The translations under genes were made by a program, and so were the position numbers. The notes under the pieces were generated by a model. That model was not told where the DNA came from, searched no databases, and saw only the letters and a list, made by a program, of their open reading frames with translations. A DNA stretch of 64,000 nt, from assembly GCF_001870735.1 (NCBI RefSeq), contig NZ_MORL01000010.1, forward strand, positions 1 to 64,000, in the 5' to 3' direction. The DNA is from Arsenicibacter rosenii (GTDB taxonomy: Bacteria; Bacteroidota; Bacteroidia; Cytophagales; Spirosomataceae). This document shows, one piece after another, positions 8,035 to 18,661 of the stretch (within the stretch, counting starts at the first letter, position 1; every line of letters starts with the position of its first letter).

Positions 8035-9303
8035 ATGGAATCTGCTGTTACCGAAACAAAACCGGTATCTTTCCGCCCGCTTTTTTCGCTTGCCGTCATC
8101 GTCTCTGCCCTTGGTTTTTTTGTCGACGTATACGACATGCTTATTTTTAGTATTGTCCGCGTGCCTAGTCTGAAAGGGCTGGGGTTCGACGAAAAAGGGA
8201 TATCAGAAGCAGGAACCTTTATTCTGAACTGGCAGCAGACGGGTCTTGTCATCGGAGGAATTCTGTGGGGTATATTAGGCGATAAAAAAGGCCGTATGTC
8301 GGTATTGTTCGGCAGTATCGTTACCTATTCACTGGCAAACATTGCCTGCGGTTTTATACCCTATGTAACGTTTATGCCGATTGTCGACTATTATGCCCTG
8401 ATGCGGTTTATTGCCGGTGTAGGTCTTTCCGGCGAAATCGGAGCCGCCATGGTGTTGGTCTCTGAGATCTTACCAAAAGAAATCCGTGGCTATGGTTCGG
8501 GCATTGTGGCAGGAATCGGGTATCTGGGGGCGGGTGTCGCGTTTCTGACCCAGGCGCTGTTCAGCTGGCAGACTGCGTTTTTTGTCGGTGGGGGCATGGG
8601 GTTGTTGCTGTTATTGCTCCGGGTCAGTGTATTTGAGTCAGGACTATTTGATCACTTAAAGAAAGAACAAAAGCATGTCGGACGCGGAAATTTTCTCGCC
8701 TTCTTTACCAGCTGGCCTAAAGCAATCAAATACCTTCGTTGTGTGGCCGTTGGTGTTCCTACCTGGTTTCTGGTCGGGATTCTGGCAACATTTGCCAATG
8801 AGTTCGGGCAGGCTATGGGCATTGCCGAAAATGTTGTTCCCGGTCAGTGTGTATCAATGATTTATCTGGGTATGGCCGTTGGCGACCTGTTATCCGGGCC
8901 AGCCAGCCAATGGTTACGCTCACGGCGGCGGACCGTTATCTACATGTTAACCGGGAATATGCTGTTCTGCGGTGTCTTTCTGTTTGGCGGCTTAAAAACA
9001 CCGGCGGCGGTCTATACGGTTTGTCTGTGTGCCGGCTTCTGTACCGGCTATATTGCCATGTACCTGACCATGGTCGCTGAGCAATACGGCACAAACCTGC
9101 GGGCAACAGCCACTACCTCGGTGCCTAGTCTGGTGCGGGGCATGGTAATTCCGATGACGTTTATTTTTCAGTGGTTAAAACCATCCTTCGGTGCGCTGGT
9201 GAGTGCCGGTATAGTAGGGGCTGCGGTTTACCTGTTTACGTTCTGGTCGCTAAGGAATATTGAAGAAACCTACGCTAAAGATCTGGCATTTCTGGAAGAA
9301 TAA
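8035..9303 (+). CDS. MFS transporter (paralogue of the gene at 580-1818)
   Basis: A 422-residue transporter with about 12 membrane helices. It shares long identical blocks with the first MFS protein, such as GGILWGILGDK, SVLFGSI and TYSLANIACGF, and the same DVYDxLxF helix 1. It differs by a short insertion after the TYSLANIACGF block (residues around PYVTFMPIVDYY). An ORF extends upstream to 7867, but the ATG at 8035 aligns with the start of the paralogue and gives a normal N terminus. The transport substrate is unknown; the two copies presumably carry related solutes. Confidence 0.88.
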   Translation: MESAVTETKPVSFRPLFSLAVIVSALGFFVDVYDMLIFSIVRVPSLKGLGFDEKGISEAGTFILNWQQTGLVIGGILWGILGDKKGRMSVLFGSIVTYSLANIACGFIPYVTFMPIVDYYALMRFIAGVGLSGEIGAAMVLVSEILPKEIRGYGSGIVAGIGYLGAGVAFLTQALFSWQTAFFVGGGMGLLLLLLRVSVFESGLFDHLKKEQKHVGRGNFLAFFTSWPKAIKYLRCVAVGVPTWFLVGILATFANEFGQAMGIAENVVPGQCVSMIYLGMAVGDLLSGPASQWLRSRRRTVIYMLTGNMLFCGVFLFGGLKTPAAVYTVCLCAGFCTGYIAMYLTMVAEQYGTNLRATATTSVPSLVRGMVIPMTFIFQWLKPSFGALVSAGIVGAAVYLFTFWSLRNIEETYAKDLAFLEE

Positions 9304-9484
9304 TATTTAATGGTTGCCGATGGGTACGGGTTGTTCTGCCGGTTGCTCATGGATGTGAGTGATCATAAAGGCATAAGTCAAAACGCTAAGGGCCATCATT
9401 AAGGCCGTTACCCTCTTTCGCTCGTTCTGTCTTTCACCCTTTGCGCCATCGTTGTACTTTTGATACGTTTTTTGAGTACAACGT

Positions 9485-10993
9485 ATGAAGACAACTATTG
9501 ATGTGGCAGTGATCGGGGCGGGCTTTGCGGGGATAGGGGCTGCCATTCGGCTGAAAAGTGAAGGCCATCACTCCTTTGTCGTGCTGGAACGGGCGGCGTC
9601 GATTGGCGGTACCTGGCGCGAAAATACCTATCCCGGCTGCGGTTGTGATATCCCCTCGTATTTATACTCCTTTTCATTTGCGCCGAGCGCGGCCTGGTCG
9701 CGGGTTTATGCGGGGCAGGCCGAGATTCTGGCGTATCTGAACGATTGTGTGGCCAGCTATGATCTGCAACCACATCTCCGTTTTCAGACATCTGTCGTTA
9801 AGGCGGTTTTTTCGGAAGCTCACGGACACTGGACACTGACAACGCAGCGAGGGGAGGTAATAACTGCCCGTGTCGTTATCAGTGCAATCGGCGCGCTTGA
9901 TAAGCCCGCATTCCCCAAAATAAACGGGATGGAGGCTTTTCAGGGAACTGCTTTCCACTCGGCCCGCTGGGATCATGCGTGTGATCTGCGCGGCAAACGG
10001 GTGGCCGTAATCGGAACAGGGGCCAGTGCGGTCCAACTGGTGCCGGAGGTCGCCAAAGTGGCCGGTGAACTGCGGGTTTTTCAGCGAACAGCTCCGTATG
10101 TAATGCCACGGCTTGACGGCCCGGTTCCCCGGTTTATGCAGTCCGTACTGCGTACACTGCCGGTAGTCCAGCGGATTCTTCGCGAAAGCATTTACTGGGT
10201 AAACGAAGGGCAGGGCCTGAGTTTCTGGGGGCACAAGACCCTGAACCGCATCGGAACGTGGCGCGCACTTCGCCACCTGCACCGTCAGATTGCCGATCCG
10301 GCGCTTCGCCGGCAGCTGACCCCGGACTATGTACTGGGCTGTAAGCGGGTGCTTTTCTCGAACGACTACTATCCGGCACTCACCCGACCCAATGTGTCAC
10401 TGGTGACAGAGCGTATCGCCGCCATAACGGCTGATTCGGTTAAAACGCAGGACGGACAGGAATACCCTGCCGATGTCATTATTTATAGCACCGGTTTTCA
10501 ACTGGCAGGCGGACTGTTTTCCATGCCTTTTATCGGGCGGAACGGCCGTACCCTTATCCAGGACTGGGTCTCTGACGGGGTGTCATCCCTGCATGGTATG
10601 GCTTTTTCCGGATACCCGAATCTGCTGTTGCTAGTGGGCCCTAATACCGGCCTTGGGCATAATTCAATCATTCACGTGATTGAGTCGCAGATAAACTATG
10701 TACTGGATTACATACGGTTTCTGGACCGATGTGGTCCGGACGCCGCGCTGGATGTCAGGCCGGAGGTCCAGCAGCAGTACCAGGCATCGCTTCAGCAGCG
10801 GTTTTCGCCGACGGTCTGGGCTTCGGGGTGCCGGAGCTGGTACATGGATAAACAGGGTAGTAATACCGCCCTCTGGCCAGGCTCCACTATGGACTACCGG
10901 GCACGGACACGGCGCATTAACCCCAACGATTTTACGGTTATTCACGGATATCCGGAGAAAGTTTATACGGCTCCTGACGATGTGTTTGTGTAG
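9485..10993 (+). CDS. Flavin-dependent Baeyer-Villiger-type monooxygenase
   Basis: A 502-residue FAD- and NADPH-dependent oxygenase that inserts oxygen into ketones or oxidises heteroatoms. It has the FAD-binding GAGFAG at residues 11-16, a GGTW motif at 41-44, the NADPH Rossmann GTGASA at 177-182, and between them the Baeyer-Villiger fingerprint FxGxxxHxxxWD at 152-163 (F152, G154, H158, W162, D163). The C-terminal half contains the ATG-like STGF and GPNTGLGHNS segments of the EthA/cyclohexanone monooxygenase group. It has no signal peptide and stands alone between an MFS gene and sprA. The substrate cannot be predicted. Confidence 0.9.
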   Translation: MKTTIDVAVIGAGFAGIGAAIRLKSEGHHSFVVLERAASIGGTWRENTYPGCGCDIPSYLYSFSFAPSAAWSRVYAGQAEILAYLNDCVASYDLQPHLRFQTSVVKAVFSEAHGHWTLTTQRGEVITARVVISAIGALDKPAFPKINGMEAFQGTAFHSARWDHACDLRGKRVAVIGTGASAVQLVPEVAKVAGELRVFQRTAPYVMPRLDGPVPRFMQSVLRTLPVVQRILRESIYWVNEGQGLSFWGHKTLNRIGTWRALRHLHRQIADPALRRQLTPDYVLGCKRVLFSNDYYPALTRPNVSLVTERIAAITADSVKTQDGQEYPADVIIYSTGFQLAGGLFSMPFIGRNGRTLIQDWVSDGVSSLHGMAFSGYPNLLLLVGPNTGLGHNSIIHVIESQINYVLDYIRFLDRCGPDAALDVRPEVQQQYQASLQQRFSPTVWASGCRSWYMDKQGSNTALWPGSTMDYRARTRRINPNDFTVIHGYPEKVYTAPDDVFV

Positions 10994-11010
10994 CCTGCCG
11001 ACCATAAAAA

Positions 11011-11040
11011 AAGCCCGGATAGGCGTCCGGGCTTTTTTTA
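11011..11040. terminator. Terminator between the monooxygenase gene and sprA
   Basis: Stem AAGCCCGGA (11011-11019) with TCCGGGCTT (11026-11034), six-base loop, T run after and A run before. It lies between convergent genes and can act in both directions. Confidence 0.9.
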
Positions 11041-11056
11041 TTTATTATCGGTTTCG

Positions 11057-14000
11057 TTATTCGGCCAGATTGAAGCGTACCTGAACCCCGCCGGCCGTTG
11101 TGGCCCGGATAAACGAGTTCGACACGAGCGGGTTGTTAAACGTCCGGTCGAAATAGAAGTTCAGATTCAGCCGTTTGTTGACTACATAACTCACCTGCGG
11201 ACGCAGCTGGAAATTGATGTTACCCGACGTAATGATGTGCTCGGCATCCAGTTTCCGCTGAATTGCCCGGGTATCCCGGAAGGTCAGGTTACACGAGAAG
11301 GTCAGGTCATTTTTCAGTCGTTTGTAGCCTCCGTTAATTTTGAACGGTACCCGGAAATTACTGCGTGTAAAGCCGATCCGGGCTGTGATGTCCTGGTTGT
11401 TCAGATCAGCCACCTGCGAGTTTGACAGGTTCAGCGCCACGTCGCGGCTCTTGTTATACTCCAGACCACCGGTAATCCTGTTCTTTGTCTGGAACTGAAT
11501 ACCGATCAGCGGAGCAAATTTTTCAGACATCGTAATGGTACTCATCACAAAGATCGGGATGTATTGCCCGTCGAGGTTAACCTGATTGGCTAGGTTGTAG
11601 CCCATAACTGCCAGGTTTACGTATTGTGCACCGTAGTCCAGCGATGAGATATAATTACCGACGCTGTATGTCGAGGTATAACTGTGGGCCAGTACAAACG
11701 AACTGAACACTTTCTTAAACGGAGCCAGATTCGACAGACCATTATAATCAACCCGCCAGTTAGGCAGCGGGAAGTTATAGAACGGCGATGTGCTGGTTTT
11801 CATCGGGCTCTGACCGCTGTAGGCCGCAAAGAATGCCGGAATCAACACATCCTGCGAATTTTTGTTGTATTCACCGGCACTCGGATTCAATTGTTTTAAC
11901 CGGTTCAGGATGATCTCACGGAAGCCTTCAAACCGCTCGAAAATCGGCGATGAGTTGTCTTTCCGGATGGGATCAAAAGCCGTTCTGAATGACCAGAACG
12001 ACATGCTGAACTGACCGTTACGAACCGGACTCTGGCTTTCGTACTGCCCGTTGGCACCCGGCCTGAACCGTTCTTCGTAGCTGTCTGTACGCGTCAGGTT
12101 CATGTTGATCGTCATCCGGAAATCCTTAAACGGTTCCAGGTTGGTACTGGCCGAGAAACGTTTGCCGATTGTTTGCTGGAAAGCGGTGTTTTGCTCTGTA
12201 CTTTTCGAAATCCAGCCACGGTCAGCGGCCTTATACTGAATATTCCGGTCCTGCGAGCCTAATACAAAAGGCAGACCGGGGGCTAAACTGCCTTCGGCCA
12301 TACCAAAGAAACGCGGAGTGGGCAGAAATCCTGGTAACAGGGTCGACTCCTGAATTGTATACGAGTAGTTGATACCACGGATGGTCATCAACAGCCGTGT
12401 CGCACTCTTCAGCAGCTTGCTCTCCGAACGCTGGATTTCTTCATCATCCCCCGGGCTGCGGGAGAAATTTTTCCGGACCGGCGATGGCGTATTGGCAAAA
12501 CGCAGATAGCGTAGCTTGTTATAGAGACGGACCAGGTCGACACGGCCTGAAATTCCCCGTTCACGGTTATTACGGACGATGTTACCAAACAGGTTTCCGG
12601 CAGAATCGGCCAGAGCGTAGGAGTTTGCCTGGAACTGATAGCCGATATTGTAGGTAACATCGGCAGACATCCAGTCTGTAAGCGGTAGCTTATCCAGTGG
12701 CAAACGATAGGTAGTCCGGATTTCCTGCTGGAAATTCTTCAGACGCCCCAATTGTTTCAGGCTGCGCAGCATCGAGTCGCGTTTAACCTCCGTGTTAATT
12801 TCGCCGTATGGCTCATCAACAATGGCATTCGCCTGGGCTTTATAGGTGATGTTGATGCTTTTTGTCAGGGCCCAGCTCAGGTCGTAATACCGGTTGAACA
12901 GGAAGTATTTTTCAAACTGGGGCGATACACCATTTGTCGTCAGATCAGAACTGCGGTACTGGGTTTTGATGAAACTCCGGTCCAGATCCGTGCGGAATGA
13001 AACAACTGTTGGCAGCAAAGACAGGTTGAGGTCTTTCAGCCAGAACAGGTACTTACGTTCCAGACCTGGTACATTCTTGAAGGGCTCCCATGATACGGGT
13101 CTTGGCGTAAAATTATAGGCAAAGCCGCCGCGATATTGCCGCTGGAAATACTCCTGCATCAGGATGTTCTGCCGGCGTCCTTCGTTGAATGCGTAATTGA
13201 ACGAGAAATTCTCAATATCATAGAAATGACTTTTCGCATTGGTACTGGTTTTGACCTTCCGTACGTTCGACAGGTTGATGCCTTTCCGGTAGTTGTTATC
13301 TTCAACCATGCGGCGGTAAGCATCACGCTCTGACTCCGGCAGCGTCGACAGGGCCTGTTCCAGTGGCATATCCGGATCAAGCGGATTAAAATGTGGAATG
13401 ATGCGGCGCATGTCATAGTTGACATACATCGGAATCCGCAGCCCCCAGTCCTGCGGGAATAGTTTATCCACCGCGATTGACGAAGAAATGCCAAACTCCA
13501 TCGACGTTTCCTGAGACCGGTCGCCGATTTTGGTCTGAACTCCGCCAAACCCAAAGGTCGAGAGTTTCCCGGACGCCTGTACCGTGGCAAAATCGGCCAG
13601 TTTGGCATTCAGTGTGCCAACGGCTGCTGTACCGCCTGTCTGGTCATAGCCATTGGTACGGAGTTCATTTACCCAGATGGTAAATGTTTTCGGCAACTCG
13701 TCCGGCGATTTGGGATTTCTCACCCCAATCATGATGGTCTGTACCGAACTTAAATCCGGGTTTCCGACGACGGTAATCGGATAATCTTTTCCTTTGTCTG
13801 TATTCGTATAAACAGTCGTATAAGGAAGGCCTGACGTCCGGCCGGTCAATTTGTCCCGTTCTGCCTTAGCATTGACCAGGGCTTTTAAGTCGACATCCAG
13901 TTCGTTTTCAGACGGCCAGATTTCTGTATCAGCCTGCGCATTGGCTGGCGTCACTTTCAGTCTGGGAACTTCAATTTCGTAATAGTTATTGAGGTAATCC

Positions 14001-17000
14001 GTACCAACGCGGATAAAAGCCGAAACCTGACCATCGGCTGCCGTTCCATTGCCGTCTTCGCCGTGCATGTGGATAAACATCTTCAGGCGCTGACGGAACA
14101 GCAAATTCAGGTTGGTGATTTTAAAGGCACCCCGTGAGTCACCGTCCCGCAGGTTTTTTACCGACATGGCCATTGATTGTTCGTTCAGCTCTACGTTCGC
14201 GATATTGGTATAGTCACGGTCACGCTGGAAGCCCGGCGGTACGACATAGGTATATTTCGGGCTGGCCGGATCTGATGTTCCCTGGCTGTTTTCTTCGATG
14301 TTTACGGTCGTTACCTTAAACTGAGCATCGTACGGCTCCGGTACTTCCTGCAGGCCGCGCTGGTTCAGATCGCCGGTATATTTCCGGTACTGGTTGGCTT
14401 CCAGCTGTAGCTGAGCAAACCGCAGCACTACCGGTTCGGCAAAGTCGGTCAGGTACATCCGCATGAAACGAATGGATTTGAAACCGTTGATGCTGCCTAT
14501 TTTCCGCAGAAACTCCCGCACCGGAATCCGGAACTGGTACCAGGTGGCACCGTCGGTGACAACTTTATCGGTAATGTAACCTTTCCCGACCTCTAACCCG
14601 CCTTTCCGGAGGTCAATTTCATACTCGTAATACGCTTCGTTGTCGTTGATGGTGTTATCGGTATTAAGGTCTTCAATGTCCGGCAGGTTATTGTTGGCAG
14701 GAGTCAGCAACTGATCGGTCGCACTGTTTTCAGGAGAGTTGTTCTCCATACCCATGTACTTTTTGTAGCGGCTGACGATGTATTTCGCCTGATTCGCTTC
14801 TGCACCCAGGTAAAACTGGAAATCATCGTTCGACGGATCATTCAGGATCGCGCTCAGAGCGGCCGGGTCGGTAACGCGCTGGCGGACGGCATCAATAAAG
14901 TCTTTGAAATAAGCCCGCTCGGCGGCGTTGCCTAAGCCGTCGAGACCAACATCCTGCCGTTCGCGTGCCCCCGCCTGGTTGGTGAAGGCATTGGTCACAA
15001 ACTGCTGACGGGTTACCTTACCCCATGCCGTTGAGTCAACGCCGGCCAGGTTGTTCCGGTCGTTTGGATCGTCGCTGATCGGCAAACCGTTCTCAAAGTT
15101 GTAGCGGCTGTCTTTGATGACATCTTCCGATACGTCGCCGAGGTTGAATATGAGTTTACCGCCGGTCGTGTTGTTTTTGTTTTTGGTGTTATCCGGATAG
15201 GCCCGGACAACCCCGTCCTGCCCTTCGATGAATGGGTCCAGCATCCAGAAGGTCAGGTTCTCAACGTTGACATTGTCGAAATCGTTGTCCGACGTTACGG
15301 CGCGCATGATGGCCCCGAAGTTCTGACGCGGGTTTTTCAGCTTACCGTCAAAAGTCAGATCGCGGTTGTAGTTGTACATACCCCGCTCTTCCGGGATATA
15401 GGCTACATCCAGTACGTTGGCCGGTTGCTGAACAGTTGGTACTGAACGCCCCGGGAAGAGTGTAGTCGGTAAATAGTATCGTTCGTAAAAGTTCCGTTTC
15501 TCAACCTCCGTCAGGTTTACGCTCGCGTCCCCGATGTTAGCGTTTTCGTTATAAATCGTCTGGTCGACGGTATACACCGAAATACGCGCGCGGTTATAGG
15601 CATAAGGCAGCGGGTCGTTCGGCGTACCCTGCGGGAACTGCTGCGGTGTCGAGCCCAGACGCCAGCGGGTTGGCTGGCGCGTCAGGTCAAAAATCGTCCG
15701 CGTGGCTTCAAAATCGTCGATAAACGAGTTGTTGTTTACCCGCGGTGCCACGCCCGGAATCAGCTGGGCTACCTCCCCCTGGAACTGGATATTCGACATT
15801 TCCTTGGTCTGGATAAAAGGCAGCCAGTCCATGAACCGGGTCAGTGCGGCTGAATTTTTCCGGATGTTGGCGCTTACCCCGAGCATGGTGTTGTTTACCG
15901 GCTCGTTGCCGATAGCCACCCGCGTCAGGAAGCCGGCCGGCGTCTCCTTCATCTTCATGGCCGTCAGGCCGAAGGTAACATCAGGACTCAGGGCATAATC
16001 GAGGTGAGTACCGACCAGGGTCCGGATCTGGTTCTGGAACATATCCGGCAACTCATACGAAATTTTTACCTCGCGGCCGGAGTTCAAGACGCCGTCATTC
16101 ATCAGCCGCAACGATCCGGATGATTCATCAAACTGATAGTCCTGCCCGGGAGAGAGTGGTACGTTACCGGCGATAACCTGCACAGAGGCGGCCTTAACCC
16201 CGAATGGTAACTGGACGACCTGACCGGTTGAAGACTGGAAACTACCACGAATAAAAAACTTGTTTTTATCTGGCAGCTGCTGGGCATCGGCCAGGGTCTT
16301 CCGGTACAGTTCGTTGAAGACATATTTCGCCTTCAGGTCTTCTTCTGAGGGGAGGAATTTGCCTGAAAGATATGACCCGAAAGGCTCCAGTACCGGGAAA
16401 ATGACCCGCCCATAGCGTGGGTCTATCGTAACATCTTCGACATAATCGAAGTTGCCGTCGGGCTGCCGGTCCTGCATCTGGTTCAGGACGTCCATGTTGA
16501 AGACCTGGACTAACGGACGGTTGCGCAGGTTTTCCCCTTCCTGAAGGTTGGGTACATCCATGCCGGTGATATCATCCTTGTAAATCAGCCGGAGCTGGAA
16601 GTTCTGCTTTGTAATCTGCGTGGTGTTGAGGGAATAGATGTTTTTCATCATCAGATCCCACATCGGCAGCTGCAGGTTGTTCCGGATCGTCGCCGATTTC
16701 AGCAGCTTTAACACCAGTACCTCATCGTCTTTCCGGTTCTGGTAGTTTTCGGTAAGCTCACCTACCTGATAGCGTTGGCCCTGGTAAGTATATTCGTACG
16801 AAACGGCCAGCACCTCGTCGTTACGAAGAGGCGTTAAGAGCGAGATATATCCCAGCTGCGGATGGAATTTGTATTCACGGTCGGTCAGGCGTTTGGCGCC
16901 GCGCAACAGGTCATAATCACGGCCTTTCTGCATGCCAAACGACGATTCTACTATATTGGATGTCTGATCGACCTGGCGTAGCTGGTTTGTTGTGCGCAAT

Positions 17001-18661
17001 TTTTCATACAAGGCGTTGGTACCGTTGTTGACCGGTGCGCCTGCGCGAACAGGTTGCAGGTTGCTGTTAGTCGGGTTGTTGAATTTGCTGCCCTCACCCA
17101 GATCGGAGAAACCGGCGATGTTCCGCAAGCTTTCGGTAGTGTTGGTACGGTTGGTCACATAAACTTCCACCCGCGTAATGGTTACCCCTGAGGTAATTTG
17201 CGGGATGTATCGCAGTGAGCGTTCGTATTGATCGCGGAAATACTGCGACAGGAAGAAGTGCCGGTTTTCGTCGTACTGATCAGCACGGATTTCATATTGT
17301 TTGCCGACAGAACCGTTACGCAGGGTAATTTCCTGCTTTTTCGAACGCTGTTGTGAGGCAACCAGCGTGGCCATTAAGCGGCCAAACCGGAGCTGTGCCT
17401 TGGCCCCGAACAGGTTCTGCACGCCCGGAATCAGCTGACTGTTGATGTTCCAGTTGATATTACCGGCTTCCAGGCCCTGAATGATGCTTTCGTTTGTCGG
17501 CGTAAAATCAGGGATACCCGGCATCCCCGGCTGACTTAATCCGGATGAATTCATCCCCGGCATGCCGGGCATTCCTGGCAGACCAGGTTTATTTAAGCCG
17601 TTCAGCCCGTTCGGCATATTGGGCAGGTTCGGTAAAAGACCTTGCGGTTTATAATTGACCTTCAGCGCATTTTCGAAGTTAAAGCTTGACTTGGTATCAT
17701 AATTGGCCATGACGCCGAGCCGCTCCCCGATCTTTCCGTTGAAGTTGATGTTAATCTGCTCGTTGAAAATAAAGTTACCGGTCCGCCGGAACTGAACAGG
17801 CAGTACCGGGTTGTCGATAAACTGATGCAGGTACCCGAAATCAAGGGTAACAAAGCCATTTGGTTTGAAGTCGACCTGGTTGCCGCCGAAAATCCGGTCA
17901 ACAATTGGCGGTAATTCTAGTTTAGGTATCAGACCCCGGCCACTGAGGGCACTTTTACCATCCTGCCGGGCACTGTATTCCCGTAGCAGCGATTCCTGCG
18001 CGCGTGCATTTTGCAGGCGGTTGTAGGTCGCATACGGAATGGTTTCGGCCGGACGCAAATACAGACCGTTCTGTTCTGTGTTGACGCCTGGTGTCGGCGG
18101 AGCGGTGGCTACGCGGTTATTGTTCGGCGGCGTTGTAATGGGTGTATTCGGTGACGGCGTCGAAGGCGACGAAAGGGATACGCCCGGACGGACGCGCTCA
18201 TAAACGCCCATCTGGCCATTCGGATCGAGTCTGAATTCGGTTGAGACACCCTTCGGGTCACGGAGAATATAGGGCGAACGCGGAGGGCGTTCCGAAAAAC
18301 GGGTTGCGTACCGGTCCGGCCAGTTTACGGTTGGCCGCCGGTTTGCGTTACGCAGGGCACGGATACTGTCGGCCCGCTCCTGGGCCAGCCGGGCAGCCTC
18401 CACGCGTTGTGCGTTGACGGATGACGTGCTTTTTGGCGGTGTCTGACGCTTTGTTGTATCAGACGTTGCCGGCCGGCGATTGCTTCCGCCCCGACGGGAA
18501 GGTGTTTGTTGCGCCAGGCTAACGGATATTGAAACTGTAAAGACGACGGTGCTTAACAGCGCCAACGTCGTAAAACGCGGCCAATATCGCCCCGACAATG
18601 CCCTTAAAAGGACGTTATTGGCCGGGAAAGGTAACCTGTGAACGGTGGATAGGTTCACCAT
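11057..18661 (-). CDS. sprA: SprA, type IX secretion outer-membrane translocon
   Basis: A 2534-residue giant outer-membrane protein, somewhat longer than the approximately 2400-residue Flavobacterium SprA. SprA forms the very large beta-barrel pore of the type IX secretion system and is needed for gliding and for secretion of CTD-tagged proteins. A signal peptide ends at about residue 50 (SLA|QQ). After a proline/arginine-rich linker comes the conserved block with IINWNINSQLIPGVQNLFG-like sequence, then GRLMATLVASQQRSKKQEI. A Gly/Met/Pro-rich low-complexity stretch (LPGMPGMPGMN) near residue 365 looks like a local expansion. The end (VQVRFNLAE) is a terminal beta strand. ruvA lies upstream on the same strand, a linkage seen in other Bacteroidota. 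Confidence 0.95.
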   Translation of the reverse strand: MVNLSTVHRLPFPANNVLLRALSGRYWPRFTTLALLSTVVFTVSISVSLAQQTPSRRGGSNRRPATSDTTKRQTPPKSTSSVNAQRVEAARLAQERADSIRALRNANRRPTVNWPDRYATRFSERPPRSPYILRDPKGVSTEFRLDPNGQMGVYERVRPGVSLSSPSTPSPNTPITTPPNNNRVATAPPTPGVNTEQNGLYLRPAETIPYATYNRLQNARAQESLLREYSARQDGKSALSGRGLIPKLELPPIVDRIFGGNQVDFKPNGFVTLDFGYLHQFIDNPVLPVQFRRTGNFIFNEQININFNGKIGERLGVMANYDTKSSFNFENALKVNYKPQGLLPNLPNMPNGLNGLNKPGLPGMPGMPGMNSSGLSQPGMPGIPDFTPTNESIIQGLEAGNINWNINSQLIPGVQNLFGAKAQLRFGRLMATLVASQQRSKKQEITLRNGSVGKQYEIRADQYDENRHFFLSQYFRDQYERSLRYIPQITSGVTITRVEVYVTNRTNTTESLRNIAGFSDLGEGSKFNNPTNSNLQPVRAGAPVNNGTNALYEKLRTTNQLRQVDQTSNIVESSFGMQKGRDYDLLRGAKRLTDREYKFHPQLGYISLLTPLRNDEVLAVSYEYTYQGQRYQVGELTENYQNRKDDEVLVLKLLKSATIRNNLQLPMWDLMMKNIYSLNTTQITKQNFQLRLIYKDDITGMDVPNLQEGENLRNRPLVQVFNMDVLNQMQDRQPDGNFDYVEDVTIDPRYGRVIFPVLEPFGSYLSGKFLPSEEDLKAKYVFNELYRKTLADAQQLPDKNKFFIRGSFQSSTGQVVQLPFGVKAASVQVIAGNVPLSPGQDYQFDESSGSLRLMNDGVLNSGREVKISYELPDMFQNQIRTLVGTHLDYALSPDVTFGLTAMKMKETPAGFLTRVAIGNEPVNNTMLGVSANIRKNSAALTRFMDWLPFIQTKEMSNIQFQGEVAQLIPGVAPRVNNNSFIDDFEATRTIFDLTRQPTRWRLGSTPQQFPQGTPNDPLPYAYNRARISVYTVDQTIYNENANIGDASVNLTEVEKRNFYERYYLPTTLFPGRSVPTVQQPANVLDVAYIPEERGMYNYNRDLTFDGKLKNPRQNFGAIMRAVTSDNDFDNVNVENLTFWMLDPFIEGQDGVVRAYPDNTKNKNNTTGGKLIFNLGDVSEDVIKDSRYNFENGLPISDDPNDRNNLAGVDSTAWGKVTRQQFVTNAFTNQAGARERQDVGLDGLGNAAERAYFKDFIDAVRQRVTDPAALSAILNDPSNDDFQFYLGAEANQAKYIVSRYKKYMGMENNSPENSATDQLLTPANNNLPDIEDLNTDNTINDNEAYYEYEIDLRKGGLEVGKGYITDKVVTDGATWYQFRIPVREFLRKIGSINGFKSIRFMRMYLTDFAEPVVLRFAQLQLEANQYRKYTGDLNQRGLQEVPEPYDAQFKVTTVNIEENSQGTSDPASPKYTYVVPPGFQRDRDYTNIANVELNEQSMAMSVKNLRDGDSRGAFKITNLNLLFRQRLKMFIHMHGEDGNGTAADGQVSAFIRVGTDYLNNYYEIEVPRLKVTPANAQADTEIWPSENELDVDLKALVNAKAERDKLTGRTSGLPYTTVYTNTDKGKDYPITVVGNPDLSSVQTIMIGVRNPKSPDELPKTFTIWVNELRTNGYDQTGGTAAVGTLNAKLADFATVQASGKLSTFGFGGVQTKIGDRSQETSMEFGISSSIAVDKLFPQDWGLRIPMYVNYDMRRIIPHFNPLDPDMPLEQALSTLPESERDAYRRMVEDNNYRKGINLSNVRKVKTSTNAKSHFYDIENFSFNYAFNEGRRQNILMQEYFQRQYRGGFAYNFTPRPVSWEPFKNVPGLERKYLFWLKDLNLSLLPTVVSFRTDLDRSFIKTQYRSSDLTTNGVSPQFEKYFLFNRYYDLSWALTKSINITYKAQANAIVDEPYGEINTEVKRDSMLRSLKQLGRLKNFQQEIRTTYRLPLDKLPLTDWMSADVTYNIGYQFQANSYALADSAGNLFGNIVRNNRERGISGRVDLVRLYNKLRYLRFANTPSPVRKNFSRSPGDDEEIQRSESKLLKSATRLLMTIRGINYSYTIQESTLLPGFLPTPRFFGMAEGSLAPGLPFVLGSQDRNIQYKAADRGWISKSTEQNTAFQQTIGKRFSASTNLEPFKDFRMTINMNLTRTDSYEERFRPGANGQYESQSPVRNGQFSMSFWSFRTAFDPIRKDNSSPIFERFEGFREIILNRLKQLNPSAGEYNKNSQDVLIPAFFAAYSGQSPMKTSTSPFYNFPLPNWRVDYNGLSNLAPFKKVFSSFVLAHSYTSTYSVGNYISSLDYGAQYVNLAVMGYNLANQVNLDGQYIPIFVMSTITMSEKFAPLIGIQFQTKNRITGGLEYNKSRDVALNLSNSQVADLNNQDITARIGFTRSNFRVPFKINGGYKRLKNDLTFSCNLTFRDTRAIQRKLDAEHIITSGNINFQLRPQVSYVVNKRLNLNFYFDRTFNNPLVSNSFIRATTAGGVQVRFNLAE

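Noticed and set aside
9307-9399. Possible 30-residue membrane peptide on the minus strand (MMALSVLTYAFMITHIHEQ...)
   Set aside because: It is short, has no family or promoter support, and occupies the region upstream of the monooxygenase gene.
10698-11084. Second open frame at the end of the monooxygenase gene
   Set aside because: It is an overlapping frame of a confident gene, runs across a terminator and shows no family features.
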